From Seminavis robusta (lineage: Eukaryota; Bacillariophyta; Bacillariophyceae; Naviculales; Naviculaceae): a stretch of 25,297 nt of DNA. The stretch is taken from NCBI GenBank assembly GCA_903772945.1, contig CAICTM010001635.1, positions 1 through 25,297 of the forward strand, written 5' to 3'. Below, one piece after another: positions 16,701 through 25,297 of this stretch. Position 1 is the stretch's first letter; every line of letters begins with the position of its first letter. The notes beneath the pieces were generated by a model that worked only from the letters and a program-made list of their open reading frames with translations, made no database searches and was not told the origin of the DNA. The position numbers were made by a program, and so were the translations under genes.

Positions 16701-19153
16701 CCTCGTCCTTGGTAACACCCGCTCATAATATCATGGCGAAGCAGCAACCGCCACCAGCTGCTGGCAACGATGCGCATCGGCCAAAGCAATGGAAGTTGGC
16801 GCAATCGATAACTTTGATTCAAGCGCAGCGAGATTTGGTTCTGTCTTACCGTAAAACAGCCTTGTCCACCATGGAGAAGGTCCAAGTGTTGTTGGAGGAG
16901 GAAGAAAACATTGGACTGGCCTGGAAGAGATTCGGTATTGCCGTCTCAAATCTGTTTTCCTACGAAAAGGAAGTGGAGAGTGCGAGACTCGGAGAGAAAA
17001 AGATTCATCGAGATTGCATGCCATACCGCAAAATCAAAAAGTCTACTGTCGATCAATGCGTCCGAGCTTTGGCGCAGCAGAAAATTGACCGTTCCGTGCC
17101 GGCACTGCGGATGCTCCGGGCGATGCTGACAGCCTACGTGGCAGACTTGAGCGCTGTGGGACCCTCTGTAGAAGCCTATTTGGAGGGAATGAAACAAATT
17201 GCAGACTTCGAAGAGTATTTCTCCTCTGGGGCGAAGCAACGTTTTCCGGAAGACAAGCATCTGAAAGATGGAGAAGGATCAGTGGCAACAGACTCGACGT
17301 CTTCTCAATCGAGTTCAGATGGTGACAATGAGTTGAAGGCTGCAACGACATCGTTGTTGGGGACCTTTCAACAGCATTTGCGTTCCTTTACATCATCAAG
17401 AGACGGCGAAGAGAAGAAAGCCAATGACGCAGATCTAGTCCGAACCAACTCTACTTCCTCGACGAGTACAAGCGGCGATGATGTTCATTCCCCTGAATGG
17501 CTGCTGAAACGACGCGTGGAGGACCGTGTCCTTGAAAATGAAAGGCTCTTGAGGGAATCCTTGACGACACTTTGCAAGTCCACTCCCATGAGAACAGCAC
17601 GGATGGCGTATGCATACTTCAGATCAGAAGCCAACCAATGCCGATTGTTACGCTCTGCCGCCGCTGCCTTACGCAACAAGACGGATTTGTCCGTCAAGGA
17701 AGCTGTGACTCAAATGGTGGTCCGGCACCAGGCGGAGAACAAGGAAGACATGAAGACTGAGCTTTCTTTAGCCCAACGCATGGTCAACTTGGGGAAGAAA
17801 AGGTTTCCGTCTTCAGGGAATGGTAACCAGGAGATTGATTCGGACGACCAGGAGCATGCCAGGGCGCTCATGCGAGACAACGCATTGCAAATTGCTCGTG
17901 AACGCGTTGGACGCTGGAACTCGGACTTGGCCATGGCAATGATGAAAGCTGTGGGAGTTGACGATCCCAATGTCCGAGTAGAACAAACCACTCGGGAACT
18001 GCGTCTTGTAAGAAAGTATGCCATTGGATTGCGGGAGAATTTGAATAGATGTGTTGAAGCTGTTGAAATTCTGAGAAAGGCTGTTCTGAAGGGTGGACGA
18101 CAAGATCTCAAAGGCGTGGACACCCGGAAGAAGCCCGCAAAGCACATTATGGAAACTCGAAAGGAGTACTTTGCAGAAGTTGCCAAACTCTTCAGTGGCG
18201 TTGTTTTGGATGACGAGACTGGATCACCTAAGAGTTCTGCTAGTCTTTTTCTCCCCTCGACGAAACCTCTTTCAAAGGCAGGGATTCTCTTGAATGATCC
18301 AATGGGCTGGAGCACGCCGTTTGTTGAATTGTCATCACAAGTCATCAACTCGGTACGTTTTGATGTTCTCCTCCAAACCCATTCCTTATTTTTGTCTTGC
18401 TAACGTTGTGAGTTGTTTTCTTGTTGAAGGGTCCGAATGGAAAGGGCCGGGGAGACTGCGGAAACGTTGCGAAGACGTATATCGAAGGGAGGGACTCTCA
18501 GACCGAATGGCTTCTGTCCAGCCTTTCTGGACTCCTCAACGAATATACACAACGAGTCGAAGTTGTTGAGAGTTTTGTGTACATGGAATGTGTTGGTGTG
18601 CAACTCGAGAAACATTTTAGCCAGAAGCGAACAGAGGCGTTGAGTGGTACGTCTTGATCTTTGCAAAGGTTGCAGCGGAAGGTGTATTGTCGCTCACCTT
18701 GAATGGTGCCACTTCTTACAGCGTTCGAAAAGAAAACGGATGTAAGCACGGCCATCAATATCGCCACGAGGAAGCGCATCCCCGGTCTCGTGAATGAATT
18801 GAAGGCCAAGCTTGGCAGATTTGGCTCGGATGTTACTCACACGGCTGTCAAGGAGGCGAAGGAAGCTCATCTTGAGAGCAAAAACATTAAATCGGAACTT
18901 CACGATCTAGCGCTACGTCGCCTGCAGCGAGCCAGAGAAACATCAACAGAGCGTGTTGTCGACCTATTGAAAGTCTGGATGAAAGGTAGGCAACGGAGAG
19001 TGTGCTTCGTCGCTTGCCGTCATGTGCTGGTCTGACCGAAATCTTGTTTCTCGGGTTATTTCAGAGGAGGAGAGTGCCTGCATTACTGAACTCAATGCTA
19101 TTGGGGAAATCTTGGAGTGTGTTGAAACCAACTTTCTTCGGGTGCTTGGATGA
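13736..19153 (+). CDS. Very large PX-BAR (sorting-nexin-like) protein, four exons
   Basis: Exons are 13736-18352, 18430-18646, 18722-18985 and 19065-19153. The introns (77, 75 and 79 nt) start GTACGT, GTACGT and GTAGGC and end AG; the total is 1728 residues. The first about 650 residues are low-complexity: Ser/Lys/Gln-rich, with a poly-Pro run at about 140-153, acidic clusters and SRTSA repeats. Residues about 655-825 resemble a PX phosphoinositide-binding domain (WVVQVAPAEWDNPERRWKYR, then TWRSLENFVWLEEALKAEF). The basic R(R/K)Y box is degenerate (WRSLENF). A second disordered stretch follows. From about 1018 on come long amphipathic helices (ALSTMEKVQVLLEEEENIG, then ENERLLRESLTTLCKS and LRENLNRCVEAVEILRKAVL), which continue through the small exons to NAIGEILECVETNFLRVLG, as in a BAR/Vps5-type domain. 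A role at endosomal or other curved membranes is inferred. Domain assignment is by eye. Confidence 0.82.
14149..14196 (+). repeat. Poly-proline coding tract
   Basis: A CCN-rich run encodes an almost uninterrupted string of prolines broken by one leucine, within the disordered N-terminus of the PX-BAR protein, directly after a glutamine run. Such tracts bind profilin, SH3 or WW domains in other proteins; here that is only a possibility. Confidence 0.85.
15405..15470 (+). repeat. 15-bp in-frame tandem repeat encoding SRTSA
   Basis: The unit GGACCAGTGCTTCGC occurs at 15405, 15420 and 15435, with a fourth, partly altered unit from 15450. Because the period is a multiple of three, copy-number change would keep the PX-BAR frame. 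The encoded Arg/Ser/Thr repeats are possible phosphorylation sites. Confidence 0.9.
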
Positions 19154-19332
19154 GGGCTCTATTCCCTCCAAACGAGTGAATCGTTGGAGAAGTCCTGTCC
19201 TTGGACTGTCTGTAATTCTTCGAACATGGTGAACATATATTGGTTACAGTTGTACTTATATTAATGAAAACTAGTAGATTCCGTTGGGTCCACTCCAAGG
19301 GAATGTTCTCGCAAAGCTAGCTAGAAAAGCTA
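19154..19332. other. Short convergent 3' gap
   Basis: This 179-bp gap separates the stop of the PX-BAR gene from the stop of the minus-strand membrane-protein gene. It carries one CTAGCTAG (19317-19324) and an AT-rich patch with TATATTAATGAAAA near 19257-19270. Both transcripts must terminate here or overlap. Confidence 0.5.
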
Positions 19333-21459
19333 TCAAATGGTTGTATAGGTCACCATATCCCTTGCGGAAGTCGGAACGATGGCGGTGGAAGTGGAAGTTG
19401 ACAATGGGATCAATGCTGAGGGAGGCGCGGGGACCAGAGCTGTGGACGTCTCGAGCTCTTCTGTCCTGTTTGTTTCAGCGCTCAGGCTGCTGGTGGATGC
19501 TGTGTCTTGACCACCGGGATATCGAATCCGAACGCCCAGCAGGTTCCTTTCTGCTTCGTTGACAAAGTCTTCAATAGAGTACTGTGAGTGCTCATCTGTA
19601 GTGGACCGTGTTGGCGAGTTAGGTGCATCAAAGAAATCACTAAAGGGAGCGAGATCGGGGTCCATAGGCTCCTCAGAGATTGGCGCAAGATTTGGTTGAT
19701 TGAGCGATTCTTCCTGAATGTGCAAGTCCCAGCTTCGTTTTTCGGATAGCGGGCCAACCGTTGTGAAGTCGTCATCGAGACCGGTTACAGCTGTATCGCC
19801 TGATCTGCTGTAGGTGTCGAAATGCTTGCCGCCTCCGCTTTCCCTGTTGCCACCGCTCCTCGATGATCTCCATGCTGCTGCACTTCCTGCGAGTACAACA
19901 AAGAATGCTGCTGCGGCCATGAACGGCGGAAGCATACCCTCTGTTGCAACTCTACTGGAGATAGATCCTATGGCGCTTCTGCCTTCACCGGGAGGTGGTT
20001 GCTCCAGCTCTACAGAAGTCGTAGAACTTGGGCGAAGCAACAAACGAATAGAATGAGATCTCTCCTCGCAGGCCACACGAGTTCCCCTGTCAAAGCAATC
20101 TTCAGAGCTTACCTGAATGGATTCTCCTCGGGCAGACCTTGTAGGCTCTCAACATAAAAGTCCAAGTTTTCTCCCGTGAAGGCCTCTATGACCAATTGAT
20201 CCAGTTCGTCCCTGGTTGGAATGTCTGGGTCAGTGGGTTCAAAGAGAGCGACGGATGAATACTCAATTGTTATGGCCTGATTCGCTTCATAGATGTTGCT
20301 GGTGTCGTCAGTAATGAGATTTCTCATCCGATCTCCAAACGCACGGAACATGACAGTGTACAACCAAAGATAGGTATTCTCGTGGACTTGCTCGTAGTCA
20401 GCCGTCATTGGCATTCCCAGGCTGTGATCAATGTCATATAGCAACGCAAATCGGCTGATCGGAACTCCGGTGTAAGGGGTGCCACCGGCGCTCACATAAC
20501 CAGGTACCTCAGGAGCCTCTGGTCCTGCTCCTCCTGCCATAGCAGGTTTCAAGCGCAGCAAGATGAGTAAGTTGCAAAGTACAACGGAAAGTCAATGAAG
20601 ATGCCAAACTGTTTGTGATCTTACCTCCAGGACGGATGTAATCAGGCTCTTTGTCATCGCCCCCCTTGTATGACGATTCCTTCCCTCCACCGCCGCCGCC
20701 GCTCTTGTAGCCGCCGCCGCCCTTGTTGCCACCACCGCTCTTGTAGCCGCCACCGCCCTTGTTGCCACCACCGCTCTTGTAGCTAGCACTATTGTATCCA
20801 GCACTCTTGTAGTCTCCTCCACTCGCCTTGTTTCCGGGTCCAACGGGAAAGTTGTCATAGCTACCGCCATCAGGTGAATCGTATCCTCCCGTATCTTTGC
20901 TGTACTTGTTCGTGTTGCTACTCTGTTTGTTATTCGTCTTGTTGCCACTGCTTCCTCCCTTCTGCGAACCTTTTGCAGCGCCACTCACGCCTTTTATCTT
21001 GTTGCCCCCTCCACCACTGCCTTTATTTCCTCCTCCGCCTCCCTTTGGCTGCGTATCGGGCGAAGTTCCAGATGGTCTTGGAGGGCGGTTTTCTTCTTCC
21101 TTCTGCTTGTTTCCTCCGCCACCGCCTCCTTTGGGAGCGGCATCATTAGAGTCGTAATCTTCCGACGGGCTTACCCAATGGTCATAGACTATATCGTTGG
21201 TAGCAGCATACGCGACTGGTGATTTGGTTCCAGTCGACCCAGTGGGCGCTTTGGAGGTTGGAGCCTTTGTGGATGGTTGCTTCGTGGGTGCCTTTGAGCC
21301 GGTTTTCGCCTCTTGGCTTTGTTTAGGATCTGGTGGTCTCGTCAGCGTAACTGAATTTGTTTGAAGCTTCCTGTTGTGCCCTTTGAGGCGTCTGATAGAA
21401 CTAGCTTCTCCATGCTGCAGCGCTACCAAAAAACATACAGCTGCTACGAGACGTCTCAT
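19333..21459 (-). CDS. Type I membrane protein A with Gly-rich region and shared ectodomain, three exons
   Basis: Exons are 21459-20625, 20533-20113 and 20026-19333; the introns are 91 nt (GTAAGA...GGCAG) and 86 nt (GTAAGC...CCAAG), total 649 residues. A signal peptide (MRRLVAAVCFLVALQHGEASS) is followed by a Lys/Pro/Thr linker (KAPTKQPSTKAPTSKAPTGS), then a long Gly/Lys/Asn-rich low-complexity region with 36-bp repeats. Exon 2 codes for a folded domain of about 125 residues (SRFALLYDIDHSLGMP, then TYLWLYTVMFRAFGDRM and FYVESLQGLPEENPF). Exon 3 adds a membrane helix near residue 450-470 (MAAAAFFVVLAGSAAAW) and a Ser/Thr/Asp-rich cytosolic tail of about 180 residues. The neighbour at 22019-23968 has the same order and a related ectodomain. 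The function is unknown; a surface or wall-associated protein is likely. The second acceptor was chosen for phase and its pyrimidine tract; other AGs in the area are possible. Confidence 0.82.
20701..20782 (-). repeat. 36-bp in-frame repeat (YKSGGGNKGGGG units)
   Basis: The plus-strand word GCTCTTGTAG recurs at 20701, 20737 and 20773, giving a 36-bp period that codes for tandem 12-residue Gly/Lys/Asn units in membrane protein A. The repeat keeps frame and is likely length-variable between strains. Confidence 0.88.
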
Positions 21460-22018
21460 TGTTGCGTATATGTTTCCTGATTACAATCTTTTTGGTATGC
21501 GCCCAGACACTGCTTCCCGTTGCTCAATATTTGTCGATCAGAGCTTGGTGCCTTGTGGCTTCTTTCTCACAAAAAGAGGTTCAGTTGGACAAGAAAAAAG
21601 GACAGCTTCTGACTCTTGCAAAACATGCAAATATGCGCTTCTTTCCATCATGAAGAGCGTTGGATCAAAATTTGCTTCCCGACATTCGATTGGGGTTTCG
21701 GGTTTACTTCTGCAACCGTGACTGGCTTGAGCGTGGGAGTCGACTGAACCCAAGCAAGGACTTTCCTTCGACAGCACCCAAGATCTAAGCGACATCAATG
21801 CTCCAAGTGGGCAAGTGGGCCTTCCTTAAGATCAGGGCAGCAGAAAGCAAGATGGATGAAAATAAAGCAATGCTAAATAATACATGTGCACTATTGGTTA
21901 CACTTCTCCTCCTTAGCTACCTACCGTATGGTAGCAATGATGAATCTCTTCCGGCAAAGTAAGTTCCAAGCCTAGCTATCATTGGGTTCCAGTTGAAACA
22001 GAGCCCTCGTGTTTGGGA
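21460..22018. promoter_or_regulatory. Intergenic region between the two membrane-protein genes
   Basis: This 559-bp stretch should hold the promoter of membrane protein A and the 3' end of membrane protein B, both on the minus strand. I see no gene, no CTAGCTAG 8-mer (only the partial CCTAGCTAT at 21973) and a small dyad CTACCGTATGGTAG at about 21921-21934. Confidence 0.45.
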
Positions 22019-23968
22019 TCAAAAGCTGTGACTGCGTTCCCTTTTAAAGGACTGTATGGAAGCATCCGTATCACAGGTCCCAGAGGAGTGCGTTGACTCG
22101 GACATGGACAATTCACACAACTCTGGATCCTCATCGTCGTCTTGATCGTCTTCTTCAGCTTTTTCATTAGGACCTTCAAGCTGCCAATACCGTGGCAGCC
22201 AATTCAGTAATAGGGTTGACTCCTTCGCCTTGGATATTAGAAATGGATGCAGATCCTTCTTCTTGTTGATCAAAAAGGGAGCCGAAGAAGAAACAACGTC
22301 GCTGGTCGTTGATGATGATGAAGTGGGATCCAAGGCGGCAGCATATTCTGCGTAACCCTTGGCCGTTCCATCTTCCGATGCAAGATTCTTGCTTCCATGA
22401 TGAATAATGAGACCCGATATACCAAGCATGATGGCGGCACCTGCAAAGGCACCGATGATGCTGGCTGGATTCATTTTGGATTTGTTCACATCAACTCGCG
22501 AGTCGACAAGACTGTCTTGCATTTGGTAGATCGAATGGAAGCGTATTCTTTCGGTTTCGTGAAAGGGATTGCTGGAGTCCAACTCTTGCAAGTGCTTTAG
22601 ATAGTGTTCGACAAACGTCGAGTCTTCTGTGAATGCTTTTTGTATTTGCTCCATGATTGTTTCGTCACTCAATGCCGCCGCGCCATCAATGAACTTGACG
22701 TGTGCGACAAAATCAATGCGTGGTCCTTGCGAAGTCAACCCCGCCTTGTGGCTGGTGAGCGCAAAATACTCGAGCGCATCATCAAATTTGTAGAACATGA
22801 ATGGTCGCATGCATTCTCTCGTGACCCGCACAGCATCCACGTAATGAATGGCGTCTGGAGCCTGTTGTTGAATGTCAAAGAGGACGGAAAAGGGGCTGAG
22901 CTCGATGGATGCTTGGAGGAGCTCTTGGTCAATGTCGACTTGGTGTGCTGGCGTGCAAGTAACAAGTAGAACATCAAAAGACAATGAGTAAACAAACAAG
23001 GTTGAACACAACGAGCACTACTATGAAAGATACCACAGCGTCTCTCTCTTACCATGAAGTTGCTGCTCTTCCAGCATGGGTTCTGTGGAACGAAACAGGC
23101 AATGTGAAGCATGTATGTGAGCTCCGTTGCTCGTTCTTGTCACAGAATCAAATCAACATTACTTACTCTTCTCGTCATCATGGTCTTGCGGCCGATTTCG
23201 GAACTTTCGTTCTACTCTGGCTGGCTTTGTCAGTAACTGTTTGTCGTTGGTCTCCTGAACATGTTCTTTTTCCACTCGTTGTTGTTCGGTGGGGGATGGT
23301 GTCGGCGCTTTCGTGGGCGGTTTTGTTTCAGCATACAAGACAATCATATTTTCTGGGTCAGAGTTGGACGTCAACTTTTGCGCTTCCTCTTGCTGGTAGC
23401 TCTTCTTTTGCTGCTGCTGTTGTTGCTTTTGGTGTGATGACGAAGATATCTTATGGTATGCTTCCTTGCTGTGATCCAAGCTCTTTTTGGCCGCCGAGTA
23501 GGAGGAACTCGTGGAAGACGAAGAAGATTTGTGCGATTTGGTTGCTTTTGAAACCGGAGTGGCGGGACGAGCATCGTTGCTGCTAGCAGTAGCACTATTA
23601 CTGGTCGTCGTGGTTGTAGTTGTAGTAGTTGCCTTGGAGGAGGAGGAAGCCGCTGTGTCTACGGACGCAGGAGAAAGAATAGTGACATCTGGTGACGCAA
23701 ACTCTTCCTTTTTGGGATTTTCATTGAGTGCTTTGTCATGCGATGCAGGCGGAACTTCAATGCGGGCACCTCCCTTGGTTGCCTGCGGTTTTCGCTGTTG
23801 TTGTTGTTGCTGTGGAATCTGTTTGTCTGTGTTTGTGGAAGATGAAGAGGCGCCCTTGACTCGAAGCGTCCGTACATGCGACTTGCATTCGGAACTTTGA
23901 CACAAATGATATAGTAATATCACTAGCAACTGTATTCTGATAATGGTTGTACATGTAGTGCGTATCAT
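22019..23968 (-). CDS. Type I membrane protein B, paralogue of protein A, three exons with a micro-exon
   Basis: Exons are 23968-23167, 23082-23053 (30 nt) and 22947-22019; the introns are 84 nt (GTAAGT...CACAG) and 105 nt (GTAAGA...GCCAG), total 586 residues. The start is the ATG at 23968, which gives a signal peptide (MIRTTCTTIIRIQLLVILLY); the frame upstream opens only at GTG. Residues about 30-265 are Ser/Thr/Gln/Lys-rich and end with a TKPPTKAPTPSPTEQQ linker. The micro-exon adds KPMLEEQQLH. The folded domain covers about 292-406 (PFSVLFDIQQQAPDA, then RPFMFYKFDDALEYFAL, PRIDFVAHVKFIDG and FVEHYLKHLQELDSSNPF). A membrane helix follows at about 439-459 (IIGAFAGAAIMLGISGLII), then an acidic, Ser-rich cytosolic tail. 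The architecture and ectodomain match protein A, about 560 bp away on the same strand. Function unknown. Confidence 0.8.
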
Positions 23969-24465
23969 GTTTTTGTTTGTTTTCGTGGCCAGTACGGTAC
24001 CTGCGGATGAAAGTTGGATTTGGAGGCAAGGTCGTGGTCGTCTGCAATGGAATTGGGATGAGGCCAATTTGTACACTGTATGTATGAATACAATAACAAA
24101 AATCTGGAGGTCGTTTGTTGGTATGCTATGCTATCGAAAAAGACGAACCCTTATGGGAAAGCCCATCAATGTAAGAGGCATGAATCTCGTAACGAGTCTT
24201 ATTTTGTCGACCCAAATGATGCAACAAGAGTGCGCTTCGAAGAACTGAGGAAGAGACCAATGACGGGAAGCAATGAGTCCATTGAGTCGAGTCAAGTCCA
24301 GTTATCTCCATCCCTAAATCTCTATGATTCTTGGACGCCTGCCAAATCTTCGCCACCGTTCGACGACAATGGACGACCGTCCACTATCATACAACCTCGT
24401 CTATCTTTCCCGTCGCTCATCTGTTACTATTGTGTCTGCAATTCATTGAATGAACCAATACTAGT
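23969..24465. promoter_or_regulatory. Divergent intergenic region before the FG-GAP-like gene
   Basis: This 497-bp region lies between the starts of membrane protein B (minus) and the partial FG-GAP-like gene (plus). A plus-strand open frame at 24080-24490 overlaps the next gene's start in another frame and has no recognisable sequence, so I treat the stretch as regulatory. Confidence 0.5.
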
Positions 24466-25297
24466 ATGCTTCGAACTCGCGACATTGTAGCTGCCTTTTT
24501 GGCTCTGATTCTGACTCGCATGGCATGGAATGATCAAGCCGAGAATTTATCGGCATCGATCCATTTGTCTTTTTATTTTCCCTTTGAACGCGATCAAGTG
24601 CCGCCGGCTGCCTTTGACGTGGATGGCGATGGCACGTCCGAAGCGTTGGTCACCATGTTGCCGACTCTCGTGCACAAGACGAACGGGGGACAACAATTTG
24701 TACTGCAATTGTTGGATTTAAAGCCTCTTCATTCGAGCTATAGTAGTGCCAAGACGGGTGTATTGGGAGCTCCCTTTCAACCACGGGAATTGCTGCGATC
24801 GGATCCTATTGTCATGACACAAGAAGAAGAAGGAGAAGAACATGGTGGAGCGCCTGTGAAACCATTGCAGATTGTGACGGGTCAAGTGATGGTCCGTGGC
24901 ATTCCCAGGCAATCACAAGAGGCAGATTTTGATGCGATGAATCTCGACGAACGATCCAAACACTACTATTGCGGAAGTGATTGGCACGATGCGGCTAGCA
25001 AGTGTGGAACTCCGTGTCCCAGTGGAACGGCCGATGTCTGTCCCGACAATGAACGGTGTTATGCCGACACGCCCTGTGATTCCAGTAAACCAACACAACA
25101 ACAACGGGACACTCTAGTAGATGAAATACACGAAGACAACTACCATTTGACGCCAGCCGGGGGATTGCCCAGTTGTTTCACCATTTGGTCCAATGGACAA
25201 GTCACCATGCACAGTCTTACGTCACAGAAGGAAGATGCCGAAAAACAAGCACAACCAACTATACTAGATCCAGCCAATCTCACGGTGGCCAATCTAC
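24466..25297 (+). CDS. Secreted protein with FG-GAP-like motif and six-cysteine module (5' part, runs off the window)
   Basis: An open frame of 277 codons starts at the ATG at 24466 and is still open at the last base, so the 3' part is missing. The N-terminus (MLRTRDIVAAFLALILTRMAW) is a likely signal peptide or anchor. Next comes FDVDGDGTSEALV (about residues 50-62), a calcium-loop pattern (DxDxDG) typical of FG-GAP/VCBS blades as in integrin-alpha beta-propellers. Residues 169-205 form a compact module with six cysteines (YYCGSDWHDAASKCGTPCPS, then DVCPDNERCYADTPCD), resembling small Cys-rich carbohydrate-binding-like modules that I associate with diatom extracellular proteins. The following LPSCFTIWSNGQVTMHSL could be another propeller blade. 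A cell-surface or wall protein is inferred. Confidence 0.8.
   Translation, partial: MLRTRDIVAAFLALILTRMAWNDQAENLSASIHLSFYFPFERDQVPPAAFDVDGDGTSEALVTMLPTLVHKTNGGQQFVLQLLDLKPLHSSYSSAKTGVLGAPFQPRELLRSDPIVMTQEEEGEEHGGAPVKPLQIVTGQVMVRGIPRQSQEADFDAMNLDERSKHYYCGSDWHDAASKCGTPCPSGTADVCPDNERCYADTPCDSSKPTQQQRDTLVDEIHEDNYHLTPAGGLPSCFTIWSNGQVTMHSLTSQKEDAEKQAQPTILDPANLTVANL

Noticed and set aside
20087..20112. 26-nt GT...AG alternative for the second intron of membrane protein A
   Set aside because: It would keep the frame, but 26 nt is far below the 70-105 nt range seen here; an 86-nt intron with a good pyrimidine tract fits the same frame.
24080..24490. Plus-strand open frame of 136 codons
   Set aside because: It overlaps the start of the FG-GAP-like gene in another frame, has no recognisable motif, and sits where a divergent promoter is expected.

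Overview
The window looks like nuclear DNA of a eukaryotic microalga, most likely a pennate diatom. Four things support this: a copia-type reverse transcriptase remnant of the kind seen in diatom genomes; leucine-rich repeat and other membrane proteins carrying Thr/Pro 'KAPT'-style linkers; short GT-AG introns (eleven inferred here, 70-105 nt); and a mitochondrial processing peptidase subunit with an Arg/Ser-rich presequence. No species is assigned.

Layout. Positions 1-5300 are repeat-rich and decayed. They hold a broken copia pol remnant (1-1440), its likely 3' LTR (about 1445-2060) with a 54-bp tandem duplication, an unrecognised frame-broken minus-strand gene (2601-3975), a cluster of inverted repeats (4341-4460), and a diverged solo-LTR-like copy (about 4600-5200). 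From 5309 on the window is gene-dense: a five-exon LRR transmembrane protein (minus, 5309-7654, one frame break); a UBR-box plus 2OG-Fe(II) oxygenase-like protein (plus, 7884-9527); the alpha subunit of mitochondrial processing peptidase (minus, 9937-11691); a small Gly/Met-rich secreted protein (minus, 12591-12887); a very large PX-BAR sorting-nexin-like protein in four exons (plus, 13736-19153); two neighbouring three-exon type I membrane proteins that share an unnamed ectodomain (minus, 19333-21459 and 22019-23968); and the 5' part of a secreted protein with an FG-GAP-like motif and a six-cysteine module (plus, 24466 to the window end).

The genes do not form an operon or an obvious pathway; they are ordinary, mostly unrelated eukaryotic loci. 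The points most worth a second look are the UBR/oxygenase fusion, the tandem pair of membrane proteins with a shared ectodomain, three frame breaks that all sit on homopolymers (true pseudogenes or assembly errors), and a palindromic CTAGCTAG motif found only between genes. All exon joins were made by eye from splice signals and frame, and are predictions.
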